Source: Chitinophaga pinensis
GTDB taxonomy: Bacteria > Bacteroidota > Bacteroidia > Flavobacteriales_D > Crocinitomicaceae
Direction: 5' to 3'
Length of the DNA stretch: 64,000 nucleotides
NCBI GenBank assembly: GCA_945883825.1
Contig: CAMCYF010000001.1
Coordinates: forward strand, 186,001-250,000
Made by a program: the position numbers and the translations under genes. The notes under the pieces were generated by a model, which did not search any database, had not been told where the DNA came from, and saw only the letters and a program-made list of their open reading frames with translations. This document shows, piece by piece, positions 36,079 through 43,980 of the stretch (its first letter is position 1; every line of letters starts with the position of its first letter).

Positions 36079-37068
36079 ATGGAGTTACAAAAACAGTTTA
36101 CAGAAATTACTTCCCTCATTGCTTCTGCAAAGTCCAGAGCTTACCAAGCTGTAAATAAAGAGTTAGTTACCTTGTATTGGCATGTTGGAGAATATGTTAG
36201 CAAACAAGTTAATTCAAAAACTTGGGGTGAATCTGTGGTACAAGAATTAGCAGATTACATTCAAAAATATGAGCCCAATATTAAGGGATTCTCTGCTCAA
36301 AATATTTGGAGAATGAAGCAGTTTTATGAAACGTATGCTGAAAATACAAAACTCTCACCACTAGTGAGAGAATTAACATGGACAAATAATTTAATCATCT
36401 TAACATGTGAATCTGAACAAGAAAAAGAGTTTTACCTTAGGATGTCAAGCAAAGAAAAATGGTCAAAATCTGAATTGCAAAGACAGATAAACAGCTCTTA
36501 TTATGAAAGGGTTATGTTAGCAGATGCAAAACTCTCACCACTGTCGAGAGAATTGCCACAAGATGTAAGCAACACATTTAAAGATACCTATGTTTTTGAG
36601 TTATTGCACCTACCAGAGGAACACCAAGAAAAGGATTTACAGAAAGCAATAGCCCGCAACATAACCAAGTTTTTACTGGAATTTGGTAGAGATTTTGCCT
36701 TTATGGGTGAAGAATACCCATTACAAGTAGGAAACCAGGATTTTGCAATAGATTTAATGTTCTACAATAGAAGTCTAAACTGTATGATAGCCATTGAATT
36801 GAAAAATGAACGGTTTAAACCTGAGCATTTAGGACAACTTAATTTCTATTTAGAAGCATTGGATAAAGACATTAAAAAAGAGCATGAAAACCCAAGTATA
36901 GGAATACTTTTATGTAAGGGAAAAGATGATACGGTGGTAGAATATGCATTAAACAGAAGTCTTTCTCCAACTTTGGTGGCAGATTACAAAACCAAACTAC
37001 CAAACAAAGCATTGCTCCAACAAAAATGGGAAGAAGTATTGGCTAACCTTGAAAATGAAGAGAAATAG
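36079..37068 (+). CDS. YhcG/DUF1016-family PD-(D/E)xK nuclease
   Basis: The 329-aa protein has the DUF1016 N-terminal domain (YWHVGEYVSKQ, FSAQNIWRMKQFYETY, LTWTNNLIIL) at about residues 1-150 and a C-terminal nuclease domain. The nuclease motif is complete: Asp225 in DFAIDLMFYN and Glu240-x-Lys242 in IAIELKNERF. Family members often travel with type I restriction or other defence loci; here none is intact, so the gene is an orphan. It lies between two integrase remnants on the other strand, which suggests cargo inserted into or replacing the integrase. An internal echo, KLSPLVREL and KLSPLSREL (residues 91 and 151), is supported by near-identical DNA. Confidence 0.82.
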   Translation: MELQKQFTEITSLIASAKSRAYQAVNKELVTLYWHVGEYVSKQVNSKTWGESVVQELADYIQKYEPNIKGFSAQNIWRMKQFYETYAENTKLSPLVRELTWTNNLIILTCESEQEKEFYLRMSSKEKWSKSELQRQINSSYYERVMLADAKLSPLSRELPQDVSNTFKDTYVFELLHLPEEHQEKDLQKAIARNITKFLLEFGRDFAFMGEEYPLQVGNQDFAIDLMFYNRSLNCMIAIELKNERFKPEHLGQLNFYLEALDKDIKKEHENPSIGILLCKGKDDTVVEYALNRSLSPTLVADYKTKLPNKALLQQKWEEVLANLENEEK

Positions 37069-37135
37069 GCTTAAGAAATAGGGTAGTGGGATTGCTTGAA
37101 TCAATAGACTTAGCTACAAGGCTATGAGATAATCC

Positions 37136-37268
37136 TTCGGTAGGTACTCCAAACTTATAAAGCCATTATACAAGCTTGTTTTCTGTTTGCAGTCAGTCGA
37201 AAGACTACAGGATAAGTACAATCCTTTTTTACTCTACGCTTGTCTAGAACTAGGTTTAATGTTGCCAT
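37136..37268 (-). pseudogene. N-terminal remnant of a tyrosine integrase (frameshifted)
   Basis: From an ATG at 37268 the minus strand reads MATLNLVLDKRRVKKD, then TYPVVFRLTANRKQACI, before a stop at 37155. This is the arm-binding N-terminus of Bacteroidota tyrosine integrases. A shift to another frame near 37165 continues the likely match (LYKFGVPTE). It is not on the ORF track, where the plus-strand ORF 37240-37530 overlaps it as a shadow. The middle of the integrase is gone, and yhcG lies between this piece and the C-terminal remnant at 35632-35823. Confidence 0.7.
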
Positions 37269-37401
37269 TTGTATTAAAATTATGGCATCCTACTCACATA
37301 AATTTGCATACATATTTGCAAGCATTTGGTCTTTTTTAGTGCTTTTCAGTACTTTTTTAGCACTTTTTGGTAGTTTTCACCCAAAACTAAAACCCATAAA
37401 A

Positions 37402-37431
37402 AACCCAGTAAAGTCTTATCTATACTGGGTT
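37402..37431 (-). terminator. Minus-strand terminator beyond the att duplicate
   Basis: The minus strand has AACCCAGTA and TACTGGGTT arms (9 bp) with a 12-nt loop, followed by TTTTT. It may be the original terminator of tRNA-Asn, separated from the tRNA by the insertion of the 106-bp duplicate. Confidence 0.6.
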
Positions 37432-37437
37432 CTGTTT

Positions 37438-37454
37438 GCTCCTCCTCTTGGACT
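37438..37454. repeat. Duplicated 3' end of tRNA-Asn (att-site candidate)
   Basis: GCTCCTCCTCTTGGACT is an exact 17-bp direct repeat of 37544-37560, the last bases of tRNA-Asn and the nucleotide after it. Tyrosine integrases commonly insert in tRNA 3' ends and leave such duplications as attL/attR. A decayed integrase lies within 2 kb. Confidence 0.75.
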
Positions 37455-37456
37455 TC

Positions 37457-37490
37457 CTTCGGCTTCATTTCATTTCGCTCAGGATAAACT
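37457..37490. repeat. 34-bp repeat, copy B (next to the tRNA-Asn att duplicate)
   Basis: Partner of copy A at 35824-35857 (31 of 34 positions). It begins 2 nt after the duplicated tRNA end. Confidence 0.75.
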
Positions 37491-37511
37491 TCTCGTCCAA
37501 ATCGATCCAAA

Positions 37512-37540
37512 CAAAAAAGCCGATCAATAATGACCGGCTT
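37512..37540 (-). terminator. Terminator of tRNA-Asn
   Basis: On the minus strand AGCCGGTC and GATCGGCT form an 8-bp stem (one G-T pair) with a 6-nt loop and a TTTTTT tail. It begins 5 nt after the tRNA 3' end. Confidence 0.75.
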
Positions 37541-37544
37541 TACG

Positions 37545-37618
37545 CTCCTCCTCTTGGACTCGAACCAAGGACCCTCTGATTAACAGTCAGATGCTCTAAC
37601 CGGCTGAGCTAAGGAGGA
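37545..37618 (-). tRNA. tRNA-Asn(GTT)
   Basis: The 74-nt cloverleaf is complete: acceptor TCCTCCT/AGGAGGA, D-arm GCTCAGCCGGTTAGAGC, anticodon stem TCTGA/TCAGA around CTGTTAA, and T-arm TTCGAATC. The anticodon GTT occupies 37582-37584 on the minus strand. CCA is not encoded. Its 3' end is duplicated at 37438-37454, marking it as an integration site. Confidence 0.96.
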
Positions 37619-37641
37619 ATTTCCCTCAAAAATTGAGAGTG

Positions 37642-37649
37642 CAAATATA
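37642..37649 (-). promoter_or_regulatory. -7 promoter box of tRNA-Asn
   Basis: The minus strand reads TATATTTG, an exact TAnnTTTG, 23 nt before the tRNA 5' end. Confidence 0.55.
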
Positions 37650-37715
37650 AAAAATTATTTTAAAAATTTGAAATAAAAGCTAAAAATTATTAGTCTTCTT
37701 TTTATTCTAATTTAT

Positions 37716-38222
37716 TTAATGGTGGTGGCCATGTTCTCCGTGCACGTGTCCGTGTGCTATTTCATCTTCATTTGCTGCACGAACGGAAATAATTTCACCT
37801 GAAAAATGTAAAGCTGTTCCTGCAAGAGGGTGATTGAAATCCATTTTTACATTCTCATCATCCACTTCGATAATTCTACCACGCAACTGATTTCCTTCAT
37901 TATCACTCATAGGAACAAGCGCTCCAAGTTTGAACATTTTAGTATCAAAAACCCCTTTTTCATCATGAAAAATAGTTGTGGGAATCATTGCAATGTGTTG
38001 CGCATCGTGTTCACCATAAGCGAGTGCTGCAGGAATTTGGAAATCAAAAAGATCACCACTCGTTTTTCCTTCAATATTTAACTCAAAATCTGGCAACATT
38101 CCACCAACTCCGTATAAAAATACAAGTGGGTTTTCATTTGTCGTTTCTTCAATGTGTTCTCCGGTTTCTTGATCTGAAAGTTTGTATTTCAAAGAAACAA
38201 CTGAATTTGCTGTAATTTTCAT
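37716..38222 (-). CDS. slyD: SlyD-like FKBP peptidyl-prolyl isomerase
   Basis: SlyD is a cytosolic prolyl isomerase/chaperone with a metal-binding tail. The 168-aa protein has the split FKBP core with the IF (insert-in-flap) domain: LVFLYGVGGMLPDFE, AYGEHDA, and FNHPLAGTALHFSGEI. It ends in a His-rich tail (HGHVHGEHGHHH) suited to nickel or zinc binding. It is 30 nt downstream of the speD-speE fusion gene on the same strand and may share its transcript. Confidence 0.9.
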   Translation of the reverse strand: MKITANSVVSLKYKLSDQETGEHIEETTNENPLVFLYGVGGMLPDFELNIEGKTSGDLFDFQIPAALAYGEHDAQHIAMIPTTIFHDEKGVFDTKMFKLGALVPMSDNEGNQLRGRIIEVDDENVKMDFNHPLAGTALHFSGEIISVRAANEDEIAHGHVHGEHGHHH

Positions 38223-38252
38223 AAGTAGTTTTAGCTTAGTAGATTCGTATTA

Positions 38253-39539
38253 TTACTTTTTGCGCACCAATTCTTTCACAAAGTTAGGTAGCGCAAATGT
38301 ATTGGCATGAATGTCTTCGTTGTAATACCGGAGGCCTTCTTTTGAGACAAATTCTTGTATTTCAGTCTTGTTTTTTACTTCTTTTAAAGTAATATCACCT
38401 TTAATGCCATACTGAAAACTCCACATTCCTGTAGGGTAGGTAGGGACAAAAAACAAGGAGATAGGGGCCTTATCAAGACCAAAAATAGATTGTAAGGTTT
38501 GATTTAATTCAACAAATGCTTTCTCATTAAATTTTGGAGATTCTCCTTGAGCGACTAAAATTCCGTCGTTTTTTAAAGCAGCATAACAGTTTGTGTAAAA
38601 TTCCACAGAAAATAAACCCTCAGCTGGACCAACAGGGTCAGAGCCATCAACAATAATAATATCATAAGAATTTGGAGTAGCATTCTTTAGGAATTCAATT
38701 CCATCATCAACAAGCAAGGTTAATTTTGGATTATCGAATTCTGCAGCGATTTTTGGCAAATGAATTTTACATGCTTCAATTACTTCACCATCAATCTCAA
38801 CCATTGTAACCTGCTCAATGTTTTTGTGTCGCAGCACTTCTCTTGCTGTTCCACCATCACCGCCACCAATAATTAGTACATTTTTGGCATTTGGAAGTGA
38901 AAAAAGTGCAGGATGTGAAATCATTTCATGGTAGTGGAATTCATCTTTTTCCGTTGTCATCACCATATCGTCTAAAGCCAGCATTTTGCCGTATTTATAG
39001 GATTCTAGAATTCTAACACGCTGAAATGGAGATTGCACATCAAATAAAACATCTCCCGTAAACCTTAGTGAAAGCGCTTGTTCTTCGTCTTTGTCTGTAA
39101 ACCAAACATTTCGCGTATAAAAATCAGGATTTTTCCATTCTGCAGCTTTTTGACGCATGCTGGTAATATCAAAATCATTTCTTTGTAATAAATTAACAGA
39201 ACCGCGCTTTAATTCTAGTGCAGAATAAGATTTCGCTCCAAAGCATTCTTTTAAATGATCAAAAGAAATCCATGCGTTCATTTCTCCACACGTAAATAAA
39301 TCAACTGCAGCATAGCCGTATTCTGGCCAAGTATGAATTGCTAGGTGACTTTCTTGAATAACTACAACGCCAGAAACACCATAGGGCGAGAAATGGTGAA
39401 ATGTAGAATTTATAACAGTAGCGCCGGCTTTTTGCGCAGCTGCAACCATGTCTCTTTCAATTGCGCTCACATCGTTCATGATGTGTGGATCACAATTCAT
39501 AAATTCCACCAAAATATGATTTCCTAAAGCTGTACTCAT
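38253..39539 (-). CDS. SpeD-SpeE fusion: S-adenosylmethionine decarboxylase / spermidine synthase
   Basis: The 428-aa protein joins two consecutive steps of spermidine synthesis. Residues 1-~125 are a class 1b AdoMet decarboxylase. Self-cleavage is predicted between Glu63 and Ser64 ([12 protein letters not shown]), creating the pyruvoyl group; His69 and Cys84 (FTCGEM) are in place. Residues ~140-428 are a spermidine synthase, with [11 protein letters not shown] and [17 protein letters not shown]. Channelling of decarboxylated AdoMet to the synthase is an attractive inference. Fusions of this kind are known in some bacteria, but most Bacteroidota use the carboxyspermidine route instead. A -7 box lies 28 nt upstream. 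Confidence 0.93.
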   Translation of the reverse strand: MSTALGNHILVEFMNCDPHIMNDVSAIERDMVAAAQKAGATVINSTFHHFSPYGVSGVVVIQESHLAIHTWPEYGYAAVDLFTCGEMNAWISFDHLKECFGAKSYSALELKRGSVNLLQRNDFDITSMRQKAAEWKNPDFYTRNVWFTDKDEEQALSLRFTGDVLFDVQSPFQRVRILESYKYGKMLALDDMVMTTEKDEFHYHEMISHPALFSLPNAKNVLIIGGGDGGTAREVLRHKNIEQVTMVEIDGEVIEACKIHLPKIAAEFDNPKLTLLVDDGIEFLKNATPNSYDIIIVDGSDPVGPAEGLFSVEFYTNCYAALKNDGILVAQGESPKFNEKAFVELNQTLQSIFGLDKAPISLFFVPTYPTGMWSFQYGIKGDITLKEVKNKTEIQEFVSKEGLRYYNEDIHANTFALPNFVKELVRKK

Positions 39540-39566
39540 TTTATTAATTTATTTTTTTTGTGAGCG

Positions 39567-39574
39567 CAAAATTA
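39567..39574 (-). promoter_or_regulatory. -7 promoter box of the speD-speE gene
   Basis: The minus strand reads TAATTTTG (TAnnTTTG), 27 nt before the ATG. No TTG at the usual distance. Confidence 0.45.
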
Positions 39575-39660
39575 CGAATTATATTTAAGCTAAAAAATGA
39601 GCTTATGACTTCGAGTTCACTGAATCTAAAGATTGTTGAAATCCTTTGAAATCAATTTTC

Positions 39661-41760
39661 TTATTCCAAAAGAGGTGATAGTTTAAATAGTGGGATTTTT
39701 AATATCAAAGCGCGAACGGAAACGGTAGCTGTGTCGCCTTTTACAGATTGCACAATTCCGCTATCACGAATTCCGGAAATGCGCACCTTATCACCTTGAA
39801 CCCAAGTCCAAGTTTGAGCCTTTGGATTTGTGGCTTTATTAGAAGATTTAGATTTTATTTGTGGTGCTTTTTTAGGGCTTTGACTGCGTTTAGCACGTTC
39901 TTTTAAAAGATACGTTTTAAACTCTTCAAATAAAGTGGCATGAATATCCTTTCTTTTTGCGTTGGCATTGAAAACATCCATCCACTTTTGTAATTTAGAA
40001 CCCAGCTGAATCAGTTTAGCTTGTTCCTCAATTTGCATTCTCAGTTGTTTGGTTTTATAAGCAAAATTTTCTTCAGCACCAGATGAATTAGATAGTTGTT
40101 CCTCCAAATTGTTCTTTAGTAATTTTGTTTCCTCCATTTTTAATTGGAGCTTATTCTTTTCCTGCTGCAGGTCAACTAAAATTTGATTAAATCTCAATGT
40201 TTCTTGAGAAAGTAAATTTTTTGCTCTGTCAATCCAAGAACTTGGAATTCCATTCGATTTAGCTACTTCAAAAGTAAATGAACTTCCTGGCTGTCCAATC
40301 TGAAGCTCAAATAATGGAAGCCAATTTGACTCATCAAAGCGCATTGAACCATTTATAGCGCTTGGGCATTCCGTTACTTTTCTTTTGATTGAAGAGTAAT
40401 GAGTCGTTAAAATCACAAAAGCGTTAGTTTTCAATAACTCCTCAAAGAAAACCTCTGCCAAAGCGCTTCCTAATTCAGGATCGGATCCACTTCCAAATTC
40501 ATCTAATAATAAAAGTGTATGGTCGTCAGCTTGACTTAAAAAGAAGTTCATCCTTTTTAAGCGATAAGAATATGTACTTAATTCATTATCAATAGATTGA
40601 TTGTCTCCAATATCTGTATAAATTTGACTAAAAACACAGGCTTTACTAGTTGGTTCCACGGGAATTAGCAAGCCAGATTGAAGCATACATTGAAGTAAGC
40701 CACACGTTTTCAAGGTAAGACTTTTTCCACCAGCATTTGGACCAGAAATAACCAATACACATGCCTCAGGATTGAGATTTATAGATTGAGGAACTGTAGT
40801 TTTGCCATTCAACTTATTTTTATCGCGAAGAATAGGGTGGAAGGCCGTATTCCAATTCATCAGTGGATTTTTCTGTATTTTGGGCATACAAGCATCCATA
40901 GATTCAGCCAGTTTAACTTTGGCATTAACAATATCTAAGGATACAAGTGACTGTTGATAGGCTTTGATAAGCGGAAAAAACACCCTCAATTCTTGGGTTA
41001 AAGTCCATAAAATTCTACGAATTTCCTTTTGTTCATCGTCTTGTAAGGACTCAATTTCATGATTCAAAGGGACATTAGCCTGCGGTTCAATATAGGTAAG
41101 ATTTCCAGTTTTACTAGATCCTAATATCGCACCGGAGACGCTTCTTTTATAAGAAGACTGAACACTTAGAACACGGCGTTCTTGAATAAAACTTTCAGAA
41201 GTTTCCCCTAAATATCCTGACTTTAGAAAACGACGCATTTCTCTATCAAAATTTCTATTAATTTGATTGCGTATAGTTTTAATGGAAATTCTAATTTTTA
41301 ATAAATAGGGAGACGCATCATCCTTAATTTTACCTGCTTTATCAAATATCTTTTGAATCGGCTGAATGAGTTCTAATGAGTAATAACAGGACTTAAAGAG
41401 CCTTGATACATGAATAAATCTTGGATTTTTCTCTAAAAATTGAAGAATGGCATTTACCATATTACTAGCTAACAAAATACGCTGAACACCTTCGACAGAT
41501 AGAACCGAGTTTTCAATAGGAAGAATTTTTAATTCATGTATCAATTCTTCAAATTCAAGCGCTGGAAAAACTAATCCTTTATTCTTGATATATAATTTTT
41601 CTTGAACTGTTTCAAGCGCTTCTAAAACCTCATTATATTTTCCTGACGGTTGAAGCGTGAAAATTTTATTTTGCGCGCTTTTACAAATAGCATAGCTAGC
41701 CAATTGTGAAATTACTTTTTGGAAATCTAATTCTTGTAAACTTTGATTGTCTGTAACCAT
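39661..41760 (-). CDS. mutS2: MutS2-family ATPase lacking the Smr domain
   Basis: MutS2 proteins act on branched DNA or on stalled, collided ribosomes. The 699-aa protein has the clamp/lever region, Walker A GPNAGGKS, Walker B LLLDEFGSGSDP and a long coiled coil (about residues 530-600). It ends with a KOW-like beta segment (GDKVRISGIRDSGIVQS) at DKVR to LLE. The C-terminal Smr nuclease domain of the roughly 780-aa family members is absent, and no frameshifted Smr sequence is visible downstream. Shortened MutS2 proteins of this size are, as I recall, frequent in Flavobacteriia. A promoter box is 13 nt upstream. Confidence 0.88.
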   Translation of the reverse strand: MVTDNQSLQELDFQKVISQLASYAICKSAQNKIFTLQPSGKYNEVLEALETVQEKLYIKNKGLVFPALEFEELIHELKILPIENSVLSVEGVQRILLASNMVNAILQFLEKNPRFIHVSRLFKSCYYSLELIQPIQKIFDKAGKIKDDASPYLLKIRISIKTIRNQINRNFDREMRRFLKSGYLGETSESFIQERRVLSVQSSYKRSVSGAILGSSKTGNLTYIEPQANVPLNHEIESLQDDEQKEIRRILWTLTQELRVFFPLIKAYQQSLVSLDIVNAKVKLAESMDACMPKIQKNPLMNWNTAFHPILRDKNKLNGKTTVPQSINLNPEACVLVISGPNAGGKSLTLKTCGLLQCMLQSGLLIPVEPTSKACVFSQIYTDIGDNQSIDNELSTYSYRLKRMNFFLSQADDHTLLLLDEFGSGSDPELGSALAEVFFEELLKTNAFVILTTHYSSIKRKVTECPSAINGSMRFDESNWLPLFELQIGQPGSSFTFEVAKSNGIPSSWIDRAKNLLSQETLRFNQILVDLQQEKNKLQLKMEETKLLKNNLEEQLSNSSGAEENFAYKTKQLRMQIEEQAKLIQLGSKLQKWMDVFNANAKRKDIHATLFEEFKTYLLKERAKRSQSPKKAPQIKSKSSNKATNPKAQTWTWVQGDKVRISGIRDSGIVQSVKGDTATVSVRALILKIPLFKLSPLLE

Positions 41761-41773
41761 TACTTGTAGTTGA

Positions 41774-41781
41774 CAAATTTA
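41774..41781 (-). promoter_or_regulatory. -7 promoter box of mutS2
   Basis: The minus strand reads TAAATTTG (TAnnTTTG), 13 nt before the ATG at 41760. A TTG lies 25 nt further upstream, slightly far. Confidence 0.45.
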
Positions 41782-41898
41782 AAACAATTCGCCAGATGTA
41801 TTGTTCCAAATTCAGATACATGATATTGTTTTATAATTAATGTTATGTTAAATAGATTATCCAAGTAATGATAATGCATTACTATAGTAACGAAAAGG

Positions 41899-42311
41899 TT
41901 AAAGTTTAATAAAGCGTTGGTATCTGCCTCCTATCTTAAGAAGGTATCCTTGCGGATCAAAATCAGAAAGATTTATTTCGTTCGTATTCATTGAAATAAA
42001 TCCTGATTTTAAAAGTTTCCCATACAAAGTATAGATTTCATAAAAAGAAGATTCAGCGGTTTTTAAGTCTACATGTATAGATTCGCTACATGGAATTGGA
42101 AATCCCCATAAAACATTTGTTCATTTGAATTACTCGTATATCCATGGAAATTCAGCAAAAGTGGAACAGGCACATTTCCTGAATATATAGCGGGGACATA
42201 TAATTTATATGTGCGAACAATGCCATCATGAATAATTGTTCCGTTAATGGTTTGGGTATATCCTTTTATATAAAACCCTATAAAGATTGATAAAATGACT
42301 AGTGCTTTCAT
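41899..42311 (-). pseudogene. Esterase/PHB-depolymerase-like gene with internal deletion and T9SS tail
   Basis: The first 72 codons from the ATG at 42311 encode a signal peptide and an esterase N-terminus (TINGTIIHDGIVRTYKLYVP, then PLLLNFHGYTSNSNEQM). The frame closes at 42069. In another frame the DNA then encodes the end of a T9SS sorting domain (SESIHVDLKTAESSFYEIY ... QGYLLKIGGRYQRF), stopping at 41899. A deletion has removed the catalytic centre (nucleophile, Asp, His) and shifted the frame. The surviving 80-aa ORF is therefore a relic of a secreted hydrolase. Confidence 0.75.
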
Positions 42312-42373
42312 AAAATTTAAAATTATTAGATTTGATTAAATTAAATAATAAATTTAAATGGCTCTACCCTTTT

Positions 42374-43522
42374 TTAAGGTCTTTGTTCATAAGAACCAAT
42401 TGTTGAATTATAATCAAAAACCGCGAAGTCGCTCGCGTCAACATAAGAGTCGCCATTTAAGTCGCCATCTAGTAAAAATAAACCACCGTAAGCTGATGAA
42501 TATACATTGGATTCAAAAGTCGAATAATCTACTCCATCTAAATACCCATCACCATTCAACTCTCCTAATCTTGTTCCATATAAACCTGAAACTAATGTTT
42601 TCATTGGAGCTACAGAACCATCAGTAAAAGCATTTGCACTATTGTTTGAAAAATTAAGAGTTGTTGAACCTGACATAGTTACAGGATTTGCACTCCACAA
42701 AGGTATAGAAGATCTATGTTTAACTACAATGTAATAAGAATTTCCAAATGCACCAGCAGGAAACGTACACTGCAGACTACCATTTGTTTGTAAAATAGAA
42801 GAAACACTGTAAGCGACAACATTAAGGTTTGCTGCGCTTCGTAATTCAACAGTAATAAGATCAACATCTGTATTCGCTCCTGGATTTGCAGATCCAGACT
42901 CTATGAGATTAGTATGTCTAGCCGCTCTCATACTTGCAGGATTTGAACCATAAATGTAATATCCATCCAAAAATAATTGAAGTGCAAGTGGAGAACTAGT
43001 TACTAAGGGTGTAAATGTTGCATTTACAACTCCACGATTAGAGCTACCATGATAGCCATAACTGAAAGAATTTGAACTTCCCCTAGCCCAAATTAGTGAT
43101 AGTGTACCTTCTTCAGCTGAAAAGGTGTAATCGTTTGCATCTCCAGTGTCCAATGGGCGTGTAGCAACAATAGTTCTTACTCCTGAAACCACTTGATTTG
43201 AGGTGATTGTCCAGTTTTGAAGTGCATCTGCTACAGGAGCTGCATAACCGATTAATTTAGCATCGAAACTAGACAAGGTCCCTGCAGAATGAACACCAAC
43301 TACGTCAGTTTCAGCTTCCATGTTTCCAGCACCAAAGCCAAGAGCAAACCATCTTCCAGACGGACCTACTAATGTCATTGTAACGTTGCTACCAATGTCT
43401 AATTTAACTGACATAGCTAAGCCAGGTGTAGAAGATAAATTTACAACTCCAGTAGTAAAAGATTGTGCCAAAGACAAATAAGAAAATCCTAGAATGAATA
43501 AGAATAATGATTTTGTTTTCAT
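42374..43522 (-). CDS. Secreted DOMON-like protein with C-terminal dockerin-type repeats
   Basis: The 382-aa protein has a signal peptide (ending YLSLAQS). An N-terminal DOMON-like domain covers about residues 20-180, with TMTLVGPSGRWFALGFGAG and DVVGVHSAG. A middle beta domain is followed by two Ca-binding dockerin-type loops, LNGDGYLDGVDYSTF and LNGDSYVDASDFAVF, at 325-375. DOMON domains bind haem or sugars; dockerins attach to cohesins, yet no cohesin is seen in the window. The neighbour is a decayed esterase gene, so this may be part of an old polysaccharide or ester utilisation locus (inference). Confidence 0.7.
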   Translation of the reverse strand: MKTKSLFLFILGFSYLSLAQSFTTGVVNLSSTPGLAMSVKLDIGSNVTMTLVGPSGRWFALGFGAGNMEAETDVVGVHSAGTLSSFDAKLIGYAAPVADALQNWTITSNQVVSGVRTIVATRPLDTGDANDYTFSAEEGTLSLIWARGSSNSFSYGYHGSSNRGVVNATFTPLVTSSPLALQLFLDGYYIYGSNPASMRAARHTNLIESGSANPGANTDVDLITVELRSAANLNVVAYSVSSILQTNGSLQCTFPAGAFGNSYYIVVKHRSSIPLWSANPVTMSGSTTLNFSNNSANAFTDGSVAPMKTLVSGLYGTRLGELNGDGYLDGVDYSTFESNVYSSAYGGLFLLDGDLNGDSYVDASDFAVFDYNSTIGSYEQRP

Positions 43523-43673
43523 ACAATTTAAATTTTAAGAATTTAGTTTATTATAAAAAAAACAATTAGAATATAGAAAGGTTTAAGACAGTCTTAATAA
43601 AAAAAATCTGTTTTTAGCTTGAACAACAAAAGTTAAGTGCTAATTTCTTAAAATTAAATAAATAAATTCAATT

Positions 43674-43952
43674 TTAGTTCATCATAATTTGATCCTCTGA
43701 ACTTTGAGCAATTGCTGATTTGTCAAAACGAAGTTTTGTGCCTTCTGCTTGTACCAAAACTGTTGTATCAGAAACCTCAAGTATTTTTCCATGAATTCCA
43801 CCAATTGTAACAACTTTATCACCAGCTTTTAAATTCTCTCTAAAATTCTTCAACTCTTTCTGCTTCTTCATTTGAGGACGAATCATAAAAAAATAAAAAA
43901 TTAAGACCATTAGACCTAACATTAATAAACTTTGCATTCCTTGACCACTCAT
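43674..43952 (-). CDS. yajC: Preprotein translocase subunit YajC
   Basis: YajC joins the SecDF accessory complex of the Sec translocon. The 92-aa protein has one transmembrane helix ([19 protein letters not shown]), then the signature [29 protein letters not shown]. It is last in the ldh-nusB-DUF1573-yajC run on the minus strand, 28 nt after DUF1573. Confidence 0.95.
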   Translation of the reverse strand: MSGQGMQSLLMLGLMVLIFYFFMIRPQMKKQKELKNFRENLKAGDKVVTIGGIHGKILEVSDTTVLVQAEGTKLRFDKSAIAQSSEDQIMMN

Positions 43953-43980
43953 AACTTACTTTATTTAATTGTTTATACTA

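Noticed and set aside
37240-37530. Plus-strand ORF of 96 aa
   Set aside because: It runs across the integrase N-terminal remnant, a terminator, the att duplicate and the 34-bp repeat. Its sequence looks like translated non-coding DNA.
32126-37544. Insertion sequence or transposase in the accessory region
   Set aside because: I looked for transposase motifs and terminal inverted repeats on both strands and saw none; only tyrosine-integrase remnants are present.
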